DNA from: Azoarcus sp.
GTDB taxonomy: Bacteria > Pseudomonadota > Gammaproteobacteria > Burkholderiales > Rhodocyclaceae
DNA length: 63,769 bases
Assembly: GCA_031268195.1 (NCBI GenBank)
Contig: JAIRXQ010000075.1
Span: 1-63,769 of the forward strand
Direction of reading: 5' to 3'
The position numbers were made by a program, and so were the translations under genes. The first letter of the stretch is position 1. Every line of letters starts with the position of its first letter. The notes below the pieces were generated by a model. It was not told where the DNA came from, searched no databases, and saw nothing but the letters and a program-made list of their open reading frames with translations. Below are positions 55,522-63,769 of the stretch, piece by piece.

Positions 55522-56208
55522 ATGAAACTCCTGGCACTCGAATCTTCCTGCGAACGGGCGAGCGTGGCGCTTTTCGTAGACGGCGAGGTGCACATGCGCC
55601 GGCTGGAAGGGCACGCGAACCACTCCGAACACGTTCTGGCGGCTGTCCGTGGCTTGCTGGCAGAAGCGGAGTCGAGCGTGCGCGCGCTCGATGCCGTTGC
55701 GTTCGGGGCCGGGCCGGGCGCGTTTACCGGGCTGCGGCTCGCTTGCGGTGTCGCGCAAGGTCTGGCGCTCGGCGCGGGCCTGGGCGTGATTCCCGTGTGC
55801 ACGCTGGCGGCGCTGGCCCTGCAAGCGCCCGACGGCGATACGCTGGCGATGACCGACGCGCGCATGGGCGAGCTCTATCACGCCCGTTACCGCGTCGCGG
55901 ATGGCGCGGTGCTCGAACTGACGCCCCCTGCCTGTTGCTTGCCGGGCGAGCTGGTTTGCCCGGAGGAAGGAGCATGGTTCGGCATCGGCTCGGCTTTCGC
56001 CGCGCATGGGGCGGAACTGGCGGCGGTGCGCGCCGCGCTCTCCGGCTGCGACCCGGACGCCGTGCCGACGGCGGCGGCGGTGGCGAAGCTGGCCGCGGGG
56101 CAGGCGGCGGCGGGCATCGTGCCTCCCGAATGGGCCGTGCCGCTTTACGTGCGCAATAAAGTGGCGCTCACCACGGCAGAGCGCTTGGCGCGGGGCAACA
56201 AGGCATGA
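55522..56208 (+). CDS. tsaB: tRNA threonylcarbamoyladenosine biosynthesis protein TsaB
   Basis: 228 residues. Actin-like fold without own catalysis; scaffold for TsaD/TsaE in t6A modification of tRNA. MKLLALESSCERASVALF, HSEHVLAAV and GPGAFTGLRLACGVAQGLA are diagnostic. AGGA precedes the ATG. First of a three-gene overlapping operon tsaB-rimI-udg, a widely conserved order. Confidence 0.95.
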   Translation: MKLLALESSCERASVALFVDGEVHMRRLEGHANHSEHVLAAVRGLLAEAESSVRALDAVAFGAGPGAFTGLRLACGVAQGLALGAGLGVIPVCTLAALALQAPDGDTLAMTDARMGELYHARYRVADGAVLELTPPACCLPGELVCPEEGAWFGIGSAFAAHGAELAAVRAALSGCDPDAVPTAAAVAKLAAGQAAAGIVPPEWAVPLYVRNKVALTTAERLARGNKA

Positions 56209-56657
56209 GCGCGCCGCCGCTGGATTTCGTGGCAATGGGGGTGGATGATCTCGACTGGGTGACGGCGCAGGAAGGCGAATTGCACCGCTTTCCGTGGACG
56301 CGGGGCAATTTTGCCGATTCGCTCGCCTCCGGACATGCCTGTTGGCTGATGCGCGAAAACGGCCGGCTGGCCGGATATGCGGTGACGCTGGCGGTGCTCG
56401 ATGAAGCGCATCTGCTCAACATCAGTGTGGTGCGCGAGGCGCAAGGGCGCGCGCTGGGCCTTCGCCTGCTCGAACATCTGCTGGAGGCGGCCCGCCAAAG
56501 CGGCGCGCGCCAGTTTTTCCTTGAAGTGCGGCCCTCCAACGCGGCCGCACGAGCGTTGTACCGCCGCGCCGGGTTCGTCGAAATCGGGCGGCGCAAGGGC
56601 TATTATCCGGGGCCGGAAGGGCGGGAGGATGCCATCGTGATGAGGTTGGAACTGTGA
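56205..56657 (+). CDS. rimI: Ribosomal-protein-alanine N-acetyltransferase RimI
   Basis: 150 residues, GNAT fold. Core motif VREAQGRALGLRLLEHLLEAA and LEVRPSNAAARALYRRAGF. Acetylates the N-terminus of ribosomal protein S18 in E. coli. ATG overlaps the tsaB stop by 4 bp; the stop overlaps the next GTG. Confidence 0.94.
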   Translation: MSAPPLDFVAMGVDDLDWVTAQEGELHRFPWTRGNFADSLASGHACWLMRENGRLAGYAVTLAVLDEAHLLNISVVREAQGRALGLRLLEHLLEAARQSGARQFFLEVRPSNAAARALYRRAGFVEIGRRKGYYPGPEGREDAIVMRLEL

Positions 56658-57484
56658 CGCCGCGCCGCGCCGCCATCCTGCGCGAAATGGGGTTGGCGCC
56701 CTTGTGGCGCTTGCGCGCTGCCGACGATGCCGCGCCGCCCGACGTCGAGATAGAGGCGAATGATCAGTCGCCCTCACTTTCCCGTCCGTCCCCTCTGCCG
56801 CACTTATCCGCGGCGCAGCCTGAACCTGATTCCTCTCCGGTTGCCATCACCTCTCCGGCTGTCACGACCTCGCCGGTTACCGCGCCCGGAGCGGAGGCGG
56901 GGGCAAATGCCCATTCGCCCTTGCAGGCGGCGGGGATGGGTTGGGAAGAACTGGAGGCGGCCATCTGCGGCTGTCGCGCCTGCGGGTTGTGTCAGCGGCG
57001 ATCACGGGCCGTGCCCGGCGTGGGCGATCACGCCGCGCGCTGGATGTTCGTGGGCGAAGGGCCGGGCGCGGAGGAGGACCGGCGCGGCGAGCCTTTCGTC
57101 GGCGCGGCGGGCAAGTTGTTGGACAACATGCTGGCAGCGCTCGGCCTGAAGCGCGGTGAGGGCGTCTACATCGCCAATGCCGTCAAATGCCGCCCGCCGC
57201 TCAACCGCACGCCGGAGGCGGCGGAAATCGCCGCTTGCAAGCCTTTCCTCGAACGCCAGATCGCGCTCGTGCAGCCCAGGGTGCTGGTCGCGCTGGGACG
57301 TCCGGCGGCGCAGGCATTGCTCGGACGCGAAATCAGCATCGCCGCCGCGCGCGGCAAGCGTTTCGAAAAAGACGGCATCGCGCTCATCGTGACCTATCAC
57401 CCGGCTTATCTGCTGCGCAATCCGCTCGACAAGAGCAAGGCATGGGAAGACCTGTGCTTCGCACGCCGCCAGCTGGCGGATTGA
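56654..57484 (+). CDS. Uracil-DNA glycosylase, family 4 (Fe-S)
   Basis: 276 residues from GTG 56654. A variable Pro/Ser-rich linker (about 30-95) precedes the catalytic domain: Cys ligands in CGCRACGLC, MFVGEGPGAEEDRRGEPFVG, NAVKCRPP and TYHPAYLLRN. Removes uracil from DNA; binds a 4Fe-4S cluster. Last gene of the tsaB operon. Immediately downstream is the orphan Pho-box copy. Confidence 0.93.
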   Translation: MTPRRAAILREMGLAPLWRLRAADDAAPPDVEIEANDQSPSLSRPSPLPHLSAAQPEPDSSPVAITSPAVTTSPVTAPGAEAGANAHSPLQAAGMGWEELEAAICGCRACGLCQRRSRAVPGVGDHAARWMFVGEGPGAEEDRRGEPFVGAAGKLLDNMLAALGLKRGEGVYIANAVKCRPPLNRTPEAAEIAACKPFLERQIALVQPRVLVALGRPAAQALLGREISIAAARGKRFEKDGIALIVTYHPAYLLRNPLDKSKAWEDLCFARRQLAD

Positions 57485-57690
57485 CCCCGGACTTTCGCTG
57501 TCATCTGCCTGCCACAAAGCCGCCGTATCCACGACGAACCGGAAAAGGGGGCTTTGTCATGCTTTGGCGGCGAGTTCGAGCCTGCGGACGGATTGCCATC
57601 CGCCCCGACGCATGTTCTCCCCGTAGGGGACGATGGCAATCGTCTCGCCAGGCTGTTGGCGTATCCAGAAAACCGGTAAAGCCTCCGGCT
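57485..57690. other. Intergenic region with Pho-box copy and possible gene remnant
   Basis: 206 bp between convergent udg and the TPR gene. The left part is a copy of the pstS promoter segment. The minus-strand frame from 57690 to the stop at 57557 reads PVFWIRQQPGETIAIVPYG and onward, which looks more protein-like than chance but has no start or partner. Confidence 0.4.
57498..57515 (+). promoter_or_regulatory. Second Pho-box-like element (orphan)
   Basis: CTGTCAT (57498-57504), 4 bp, CTGCCAC (57509-57515): one substitution from a perfect two-repeat Pho box. The surrounding 38 bp (57490-57527) match 59868-59905 before pstS with four mismatches. It points into the antisense strand of the TPR gene; no plus-strand gene follows. 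Confidence 0.65.
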
Positions 57691-59646
57691 TCAAGGCGCG
57701 CGCGTGAAGGCGTCCCCTTCCGACGCCAAAGCTTCTTCGAGCCATTGGGCGAATGGCTTTTGCTTCGCGGCGGCTGTTTTCAGATAGCTTGTTTCCATGC
57801 CGTCTTTCACGATCTTTGTGTTCGGATGCGCTTCCTTGAGCACATGCAGAAAAACCCTGTAAGCCTTGAGAAATTCCACCAATGCTTTCTCGTGCTCGCC
57901 CTGATTGTCGTGCACCCAAGCGATATTGTTGTAGGTCGTGGCCGTAGCGAGATGCTCTTTGCCCAGCACTTTTTCCCTGATGGCCAAAGCCTTCTGGTTC
58001 CACTCCAGCGCCTTGGGGTAATCGCCCTGACTTTTGTACACCCCGGCGATATTGCTGTAGGTCGTAGCTGTGTCTGGATGCTCTTTGCCCAGCACTTTCT
58101 CCCTGATGGCCAAAGCCTTCTGGTTCCACTCCAGCGCTTTGGGGTAATCTCCTTGACTGTCGTACACCCCGGCGATATTGTTGTAGGTCGTAGCCATATC
58201 GGGATGCTCTTTGTCCAGCACTTTCTCCCTGATGACCAAAGCCTTCTGGTTCCACTCCAGCGCCTTGGGGTAATTCCCCTGACTGTTGTACACCAAGGCG
58301 ATATTGTTGTAGGTCGTGGCTGTATCGGGATGCTCTTTGCTCAGCGCTTTTTCCCTGATGGCTAAAGCCTTCTGGTTCCACTCCAGCGCCTTGGGGTAAT
58401 TCCCCTGACTGTTGTACACCGCGGCGATATTGTTGTAGGTCGTGGCCGTATCGGGATGCTCTTTGCCCAGCACTTTCTCCCTGATAGCCAAAGCCTTCTG
58501 ATACCACTCCAGCGCCTTGGGGTAATCGCTCTGCCTGTCGTATACCCCGGCAATATTGTTGTAGGTCGTGGCCGTACCTGGATGCTTTTTGCCCAGTACT
58601 TTTTCAAAAATGGACAAAGCCTTCCAGTACCACTCCAGCGCCTCAGGGTAATCGCTCAGACTTTTGTATACCACGGCGATATTGTTGTAGATCGTGGCCG
58701 TATTCGGATGCTCTTTGCCCAGCGCTTTTTCCTTGATAGCCAAAGCCTTCTGATACCATTCCAGCGCCTCAGGGTACTTTCCCTGACTGCCATACACCAC
58801 GGCGATATTGTTGTAGGTCGTAGCCGTATCGGGATGCTCTTTGTCCAGCACTTTCTCCCTGATGACCAAAGCTTTCTGATACCATTCCAGCGCCTCAGGG
58901 TACTTTCCCTGACTGCCATACACCACGGCGATATTGTTGTGGGTCGTGGCCGTATCGGGATGCTTTTTGTCCAGTACTTTTTCACTGATGGCCAAAGCCT
59001 TCAGATACCACTCCAGTGCCTTGGGGTAATCACCCTGCTTGTAAAATATCCAGCCTTGATTATGGTATATCGCCGTATGATAACGCGCATTATCGGGCAA
59101 GGTTTTATAGATGGCCTCTGCCCGCGTAAAATCATCGTTGGCTTCCGGGTATTTCGCTAGTTCGCCATGCATGATACCTTTGGACAGCAGTATGTCTGCC
59201 CGGCCCCGGTTTTGAATCTCTCCCGTTTTTCCTTTTGAAAGGGCTGTCTTCCATGCCTGCGTCTGCCTGTCGTATGCTTTCGCATAACATTTAAGCGCCC
59301 TGGGGTAATTGCGTTGTTCGTAATAGTTTTTCGCCATCCTGACATTCTCGTCGGCCAAATAATCGAGATCGGGCAGGGATGGCCGCGACATCTTATCCGC
59401 GTCGCCGGACTGACTAAAGAGCACGCGCCTCTTATGCCTCATATACACATACAACAATACGACAGCAATGCCGCATATCCCGGCAAGGACAAGTTTATCA
59501 GCGAAGAAACTGATGACCATTGTAATGCCGCCACCCACAGCGATAAGCACTGCAATAGCATTGAAATACTTGAAAAAAAGACCGTCGTTCCGGAAAAACT
59601 GGTCTACAAAACCAAGCCCGCGCTCGAGCAAGTGCTTGCCGTTCAT
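57691..59646 (-). CDS. Membrane-anchored TPR repeat protein (kinesin-light-chain-like repeats)
   Basis: 651 residues from the ATG 59644-59646. Two hydrophobic segments (about 26-48, 52-69), a linker with two diverged TPRs (about 100-206), then nine 42-residue repeats (207-584) of the form YPKALEWYQKALAIREKVLG followed by KEHPDTATTYNNIAGVYDSQ, and a tenth degenerate one. Such repeats form superhelical protein-binding scaffolds; here probably facing the cytosol. The partner is unknown. Base composition is visibly less GC-rich than neighbours, and the repeats are nearly identical in DNA, suggesting recent expansion. It sits between udg and pstS as an apparent insertion. Confidence 0.88.
   Translation of the reverse strand: MNGKHLLERGLGFVDQFFRNDGLFFKYFNAIAVLIAVGGGITMVISFFADKLVLAGICGIAVVLLYVYMRHKRRVLFSQSGDADKMSRPSLPDLDYLADENVRMAKNYYEQRNYPRALKCYAKAYDRQTQAWKTALSKGKTGEIQNRGRADILLSKGIMHGELAKYPEANDDFTRAEAIYKTLPDNARYHTAIYHNQGWIFYKQGDYPKALEWYLKALAISEKVLDKKHPDTATTHNNIAVVYGSQGKYPEALEWYQKALVIREKVLDKEHPDTATTYNNIAVVYGSQGKYPEALEWYQKALAIKEKALGKEHPNTATIYNNIAVVYKSLSDYPEALEWYWKALSIFEKVLGKKHPGTATTYNNIAGVYDRQSDYPKALEWYQKALAIREKVLGKEHPDTATTYNNIAAVYNSQGNYPKALEWNQKALAIREKALSKEHPDTATTYNNIALVYNSQGNYPKALEWNQKALVIREKVLDKEHPDMATTYNNIAGVYDSQGDYPKALEWNQKALAIREKVLGKEHPDTATTYSNIAGVYKSQGDYPKALEWNQKALAIREKVLGKEHLATATTYNNIAWVHDNQGEHEKALVEFLKAYRVFLHVLKEAHPNTKIVKDGMETSYLKTAAAKQKPFAQWLEEALASEGDAFTRAP
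57895..59028 (-). repeat. Nine 126-bp tandem repeats within the TPR gene
   Basis: Exactly nine units of 126 bp (1134 bp) encoding the 42-residue TPR pairs. Because 126 is divisible by 3 and the units are alike, other frames also stay open, giving several spurious ORFs on both strands. High DNA identity makes copy-number change by recombination likely. Confidence 0.92.
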
Positions 59647-59939
59647 CGTCGTTTCCTTCCCCCGGTGGACGCCATCGAATCTAGCCGTCCGCCATTGTCA
59701 CATCGTCATGACACCTCCCGCAAATCATGCCATGCGCCGGAAGCGCGCCCTTGCAGTTCGCCGGGCAACGCCGGGGGAATCGTCAGGGTCGTCTGTCCAG
59801 CGTGCTCAGTACGTCGGTCGATGGCCTTCATGGCGCGCATCGGGGGGCGTCAGGCGCACGACCGTGAGACTTCCGCTGTCATCTTCCTGTCACAAAGCCG
59901 CCCTAAAGTCAGCTTCGTTTCAACAAACGGAAGACGAAC
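59647..59939 (+). promoter_or_regulatory. pstS upstream region
   Basis: 293 bp with no supported gene. The right end holds the Pho box and -10 for pstS, and GGAAGA as Shine-Dalgarno (59930-59935). The left part contains the TPR gene start region; nothing else clear is seen. Confidence 0.6.
59876..59909 (+). promoter_or_regulatory. Pho box and -10 of the pst operon
   Basis: CTGTCAT (59876-59882), 4 bp, CTGTCAC (59887-59893): both 7-bp PhoB half-sites are excellent, 11 bp apart. A TAAAGT -10-like hexamer follows at 59904-59909, at the distance usual for PhoB-activated promoters that lack a -35. Confidence 0.88.
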
Positions 59940-60989
59940 ATGAACAAGCACTCCATAAAACAATCCATCGCGGCGCTGTGTCTGATGGCGGCGGGTATCG
60001 CGGGCGTCCAGGCGCAGAGCGGCGGGCGTGACGTGACCGGCGCGGGGGCGAGTTTCCCCGCGCCGCTCTACACCAAATGGGCCGCGCAATATCACACCGC
60101 GACCGGCAACCGCATCAACTACCAGTCTGTCGGCTCCAGTGCGGGACTGAAACAAATAGAAGCCAAGACGGTGGACTTCGGTGCATCCGATGCGCCGCTG
60201 ACCGATGCGGAATTGCAAAGCAAGGGGCTGGTGCAGTTTCCGACGGTGGTCGGCGGCATCGTGCCCGTGATCAATCTCACCGGCATCAAACCCGGCGCGC
60301 TCCGGCTCAATGGCCAGACATTGGGCGATATCTACCTGGGCAAGATCACGCGCTGGAACGATCCGGCGCTCGTGGCGCTCAATCCCGGCCTCACCCTGCC
60401 GGATGAGGCCATCGCCGTCGTGCGGCGCGCGGATGGATCGGGCACGAGCTTCGCCTTCACGCATTACCTGAGCGCGGTCAATGCCGGATGGAAAGAGCGC
60501 GTCGGCGCGGGAACGGCGGTCAATTGGCCGGTGGGCCTCGGCGGCAAAGGCAACGAAGGCGTCGCGGCTTTCGTCAAGCGGCTCGCCGGCTCGATCGGCT
60601 ATGTCGAATTCGCCTACGCACACCGCAACGGTCTGGCGCATGCACAACTGCAAAACAGTGCGGGACGTTTCGTCCAGCCCTCGCAGGCGAGCTTCAAAGC
60701 CGCTGCGCTCGGCGCGGACTGGAAAAAGAGTTTCCACCAGATTTTGACCAACCAACCGGGCGCGGAAGCGTGGCCGATGACTTCGGCAACCTTCATCCTG
60801 ATGCACAAGGCGCAGGACAAACCCGCACAGGCCGCCGCGTCGCTGGCATTCTTCTCATGGGCCTACAAGAACGGCGATGCGCTGGCCGAAGATCTCGACT
60901 ATGTGCCCATGCCGGAAGCAGTCAAGACGATCATCGTGGATTCGTGGCGCAATATCGCCGATACGTTGGGTAAGCCGGTCGGCGGATAA
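59940..60989 (+). CDS. pstS: Phosphate ABC transporter substrate-binding protein
   Basis: 349 residues with signal peptide MNKHSIKQSIAALCLMAAGIAGVQA. Periplasmic high-affinity phosphate binder: GAGASFPAPLYTKWA, NYQSVGSSAGLKQI, DFGASDAPLTDAEL and RADGSGTSFAFTHYLS. First gene of pstSCAB-phoU under the Pho box. 71 bp to pstC. Confidence 0.97.
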   Translation: MNKHSIKQSIAALCLMAAGIAGVQAQSGGRDVTGAGASFPAPLYTKWAAQYHTATGNRINYQSVGSSAGLKQIEAKTVDFGASDAPLTDAELQSKGLVQFPTVVGGIVPVINLTGIKPGALRLNGQTLGDIYLGKITRWNDPALVALNPGLTLPDEAIAVVRRADGSGTSFAFTHYLSAVNAGWKERVGAGTAVNWPVGLGGKGNEGVAAFVKRLAGSIGYVEFAYAHRNGLAHAQLQNSAGRFVQPSQASFKAAALGADWKKSFHQILTNQPGAEAWPMTSATFILMHKAQDKPAQAAASLAFFSWAYKNGDALAEDLDYVPMPEAVKTIIVDSWRNIADTLGKPVGG

Positions 60990-61060
60990 TGGAACGCAAA
61001 ATCAGGAGACACGGCCCGCCGCCGCAATAGACGGCGGACCGCTTTCGACTTTCAATCATC

Positions 61061-62038
61061 ATGAACCTGTCCATGTCCGCTTTCGTCCAACCTCGCCGCC
61101 TGTGGTCAAACGCGCTGGCCGACCGCCTGTTCAACGGCCTGGCGCGTGGCGCGGCTCTGCTGACGCTGGCATCGCTCGCGGGGATCATTCTTTCCCTGAT
61201 CATCGGCGCCTGGCCCGCCATCCGCGCCTTCGGCCCCGGCTTCCTGATCCATAACGCCTGGGACCCCGTGCGTGAAGACTTCGGCGGCCTAGTCATGATC
61301 TACGGCACGCTGATGACCTCGGCCATCGCGCTCCTGATTGCCGCGCCCGTCAGTTTTGGCATCGCGCTTTTTCTCACCGAACTCGCGCCCGCATGGCTGA
61401 AGCGCCCGCTGGGAACAGCGGTCGAACTACTGGCCGCGGTGCCTTCCATCGTATATGGCATGTGGGGGCTGATGGTGTTCGGCCCCGTACTGGCGCGCTA
61501 CGTCCAACAACCCCTGCAAGCCTTGCTGGGCGATGTCCCCATGCTCGGAGCGCTGGTCTCCGGCCCGCCGGTGGGCATCGGCATACTATCGGCGGGGATC
61601 ATCCTTTCAATAATGATCATCCCCTTCATCGCCTCGGTGATGCGCGACGTTTTCGAGCTCACCCCCCCGCTCCTGAAAGAATCAGCCTACGGCCTGGGTT
61701 CAACCACCTGGGAAGTCGTCTGGCGCGTCGTACTGCCCTATACAAAAACAGGCGTACTCGGCGGCATCATGCTCGGGCTTGGGCGCGCGCTGGGCGAAAC
61801 CATGGCAGTGACCTTCGTCATCGGCAACATGAACCAACTAGACTCGCTCTCTCTATTTGAAGCAGCCAACAGCATCACCTCCGCGCTCGCCAACGAATTC
61901 GCCGAAGCCGCCCCCGGACTGCATCAAGCCGCGCTGATCTATCTGGGGCTGGTGCTGTTCCTGATTACCTTTACGGTGCTGGTGTGCTCCCGGCTCCTGC
62001 TCCTGCGCCTGCAACGGGGCGAAGGAAAGCGCGCATGA
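61061..62038 (+). CDS. pstC: Phosphate ABC transporter permease PstC
   Basis: 325 residues, six membrane segments. The permease motif region [21 protein letters not shown] with [17 protein letters not shown] (EAA loop) is characteristic. A second Met (residue 5) is an alternative start. Forms the channel with PstA; the stop overlaps the pstA ATG. Confidence 0.96.
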   Translation: MNLSMSAFVQPRRLWSNALADRLFNGLARGAALLTLASLAGIILSLIIGAWPAIRAFGPGFLIHNAWDPVREDFGGLVMIYGTLMTSAIALLIAAPVSFGIALFLTELAPAWLKRPLGTAVELLAAVPSIVYGMWGLMVFGPVLARYVQQPLQALLGDVPMLGALVSGPPVGIGILSAGIILSIMIIPFIASVMRDVFELTPPLLKESAYGLGSTTWEVVWRVVLPYTKTGVLGGIMLGLGRALGETMAVTFVIGNMNQLDSLSLFEAANSITSALANEFAEAAPGLHQAALIYLGLVLFLITFTVLVCSRLLLLRLQRGEGKRA

Positions 62039-62901
62039 AAAACGACTCCGCGCGCATCGCGCATTTTCTCCGCCGCAAGCGCATCAACCGGGTCGCGCTC
62101 GCCCTCGCCTTCACCGCAATGCTGTTCGGTACATTCTGGCTGGCATGGATACTGTGGGAAACCCTGAGGCTTGGCTTCGAGAGCCTTTCCCTGTCGCTAC
62201 TCACAGAAAACACCCCGCCGCCCAACGAACTGCCGGGCGCGGGCGGGCTGGCCAACGCCATCCGCGGCTCGCTCGCCATGGTGGCGCTAGCCACCTTCAT
62301 CGGCGCGCCGGTCGGCATCCTCTCCGGCATCTACCTGGCCGAATACCGCCCGCAAGGCTGGCTCGCCGTCACCATCCGCTTCGTCAACGACCTGCTGCTG
62401 TCCGCGCCGTCCATCATCATCGGCCTGTTCGTCTACGCAATCATCGTCGTGCGCTTCCGGCAGTTTTCCGGCTGGGCGGGCGCGGCGGCGCTCTCGCTCA
62501 TCGTCATCCCCGTCGTCATCCGCACCACCGAAAACATGCTGGCCCTGATCCCGTCCGGGCTGCGCGAAGCCGCCTATGCACTGGGCGCGCCGAAATGGCG
62601 GGTCATCCTCCAGGTCACGCTCGCCGCGGCGCGCGCCGGCGTCATCACCGGCATCCTGCTGGCCGTGGCGCGCATCAGCGGAGAAACCGCGCCGCTACTT
62701 TTCACCGCCCTGAACAACCAGTTCTGGACAACCGGCCTCTCCGGCCCCACCGCCAACCTGCCGGTCACCATCCTGCAATTCGCCATGAGTCCCTACGAAA
62801 ACTGGCAGCATCTGGCCTGGGGCGGCGTCTTTCTGATTACCCTGATCGTGCTCGGACTCAACATCCTGGCGCGCACCCTATCGCGCGACGCCTCATCATG
62901 A
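62035..62901 (+). CDS. pstA: Phosphate ABC transporter permease PstA
   Basis: 288 residues from the ATG 62035 ([19 protein letters not shown]); a reading from 61984 adds 17 residues out of the pstC end. Six membrane segments; [24 protein letters not shown] core and EAA loop [20 protein letters not shown]. Overlaps both neighbours by 4 bp. Confidence 0.96.
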   Translation: MKNDSARIAHFLRRKRINRVALALAFTAMLFGTFWLAWILWETLRLGFESLSLSLLTENTPPPNELPGAGGLANAIRGSLAMVALATFIGAPVGILSGIYLAEYRPQGWLAVTIRFVNDLLLSAPSIIIGLFVYAIIVVRFRQFSGWAGAAALSLIVIPVVIRTTENMLALIPSGLREAAYALGAPKWRVILQVTLAAARAGVITGILLAVARISGETAPLLFTALNNQFWTTGLSGPTANLPVTILQFAMSPYENWQHLAWGGVFLITLIVLGLNILARTLSRDASS

Positions 62902-63719
62902 TGACCCAATCAAACCTCTCGCCCAAACCGGACGCCCCGGCCGAACCACCGGATATTGCCTCCCTCCCGGTCAAACTCTCCGTCCAGAACCTGAACTTCT
63001 ACTACGGCAAATTCCTGGCGCTCAAAAACATCAGCCTGGACATTCCCGCCAATCGCGTAACAGCCTTCATCGGCCCGTCCGGCTGCGGCAAATCCACACT
63101 CCTGCGCACCTTCAACCGGATGTTCGAGCTTTACCCGGAACAACGCGCCGAAGGCCGCATCATGCTCGACGGCGAAGACCTGCTGGCTTCCCGGCAAGAC
63201 GTCGCGCTCATCCGCGCCCGCATCGGCATGGTGTTCCAGAAGCCCACCCCCTTCCCGATGTCGATCTTCGACAACATCGCCTTCGGCGTAAAACTGTTCG
63301 AGAACCTCTCCCGCATCGACATGGAAGAGCGCGTCGAATGGGCGCTGAAAAAAGCGGCACTCTGGGACGAAGTCAAAGACAAACTCCCGCAAAGCGGCGC
63401 CAGCCTCTCCGGCGGGCAGCAACAACGCCTGTGCATCGCGCGCTGCATCGCCATCCGGCCTGAAATCCTGCTCCTCGACGAACCCTGCTCCGCGCTCGAC
63501 CCAATCTCCACCGCCCGCATCGAAGAGCTCATCGCGGAATTCAAGACCGACTACACCGTCATCATCGTCACCCACAACATGCAACAAGCGGCGCGGGTGA
63601 GCGACTGCACCGCCTATATGTATTTGGGCGATCTCATCGAATTCGGCGAGACCGAACAAATGTTCTTCAAACCGCGTCGCCGGGAAACCGAAGACTACAT
63701 CACGGGCCGTTTCGGCTAA
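62898..63719 (+). CDS. pstB: Phosphate ABC transporter ATP-binding protein
   Basis: 273 residues from the ATG 62898 (or 62901). Walker [10 protein letters not shown] at 59-67, signature [14 protein letters not shown], Walker [15 protein letters not shown] and the H-loop [10 protein letters not shown]. Powers PstCA on the cytosolic face. A non-conserved 25-residue Pro-rich N-terminus precedes the ABC domain, as is common. Confidence 0.97.
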   Translation: MMTQSNLSPKPDAPAEPPDIASLPVKLSVQNLNFYYGKFLALKNISLDIPANRVTAFIGPSGCGKSTLLRTFNRMFELYPEQRAEGRIMLDGEDLLASRQDVALIRARIGMVFQKPTPFPMSIFDNIAFGVKLFENLSRIDMEERVEWALKKAALWDEVKDKLPQSGASLSGGQQQRLCIARCIAIRPEILLLDEPCSALDPISTARIEELIAEFKTDYTVIIVTHNMQQAARVSDCTAYMYLGDLIEFGETEQMFFKPRRRETEDYITGRFG

Positions 63720-63725
63720 AACGAC

Positions 63726-63769
63726 ATGACCGAAAAACACCTATCCTCCCAGTTCGACAGCGAACTCAC
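63726..63769 (+). CDS. phoU: Phosphate signalling regulator PhoU (partial, start only)
   Basis: Only the first 14 codons are in the window (MTEKHLSSQFDSEL), 6 bp after pstB. The start and place match PhoU, the negative regulator linking the Pst transporter to PhoR/PhoB. Confidence 0.8.
   Translation, partial: MTEKHLSSQFDSEL

Noticed and set aside
57187-59160. Repetitive ORFs on both strands across the TPR array, and the idea of a CRISPR array
   Set aside because: Repeats are 126 bp, contiguous without spacers and encode clear TPR units on the minus strand; the other frames stay open only because 126 is a multiple of 3.

Overview
The window looks like a chromosomal segment of a GC-rich betaproteobacterium, most likely Rhodocyclales or a close relative. 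This is inferred from gene content and order (aminotransferase, uvrB and LMW phosphatase together; rne next to rluC and gph; etfBA with an acyl-CoA dehydrogenase; ppk1/ppx; pst) and from protein character. I could not run a database search. No tRNA, rRNA, insertion sequence, cas gene or multi-repeat CRISPR array is visible. ppsA (left edge) and phoU (right edge) are cut by the window.

Layout. 1-3.1 kb: ppsA and its regulator ppsR, divergent. 3.1-9.5 kb: a diguanylate cyclase, a FlaA1/WbpM-type nucleotide-sugar dehydratase, a NodU-type carbamoyltransferase and a LMW tyrosine phosphatase, suggesting surface-polysaccharide work. 9.5-19.3 kb: housekeeping genes uvrB, a ParD-like orphan antitoxin, an aromatic aminotransferase, rne, rluC, gph, pncC and pgpA. 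19.5-35.0 kb: a complete-looking aryl-polyene (APE, xanthomonadin-like) operon with a KS-like chain length factor, acyltransferases, two ACPs, an AMP-ligase fused to a dehydratase, a glycosyltransferase, thioesterase, LolA-like protein, MMPL exporter, methyltransferase, DUF3261 lipoprotein, KS, DH, KR and KS. 35.0-39.6 kb: in the same direction and almost without gaps, a lipopolysaccharide-core-like module (GT-B glycosyltransferase, Mig-14, DnpA-like PIG-L deacetylase, second glycosyltransferase). 39.6-49.3 kb: a small conserved protein, lysS, mtfA, relA, ppk1, ppx and a TatD nuclease. 49.5-57.5 kb: etfBA, a CbiM-like membrane protein, acyl-CoA dehydrogenase, a PpiC lipoprotein, yciB, tsaB, rimI and a family-4 uracil-DNA glycosylase. 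57.7-63.8 kb: a membrane-anchored TPR protein with nine nearly identical 42-residue repeats, then pstSCAB-phoU behind a clear Pho box.

How the parts work together. The APE operon would build, tailor and export an aryl polyene to the outer membrane. The core-modification genes directly behind it suggest that polyene and LPS surface chemistry are co-expressed. relA, ppk1, ppx and pst form a phosphate/stringent-response neighbourhood: Pi uptake under PhoB, polyphosphate synthesis and breakdown, and ppGpp synthesis.

Most notable non-coding signals: (i) a structured leader before ppx holding a solitary element that matches both ends of a type I-C CRISPR repeat; (ii) a 38-bp diverged duplicate of the pstS Pho-box region on the far side of the TPR gene; (iii) a perfect inverted repeat just behind a TTGACA element ahead of the APE operon; (iv) recurrent 14-16 bp tandem duplications at gene ends and between genes.
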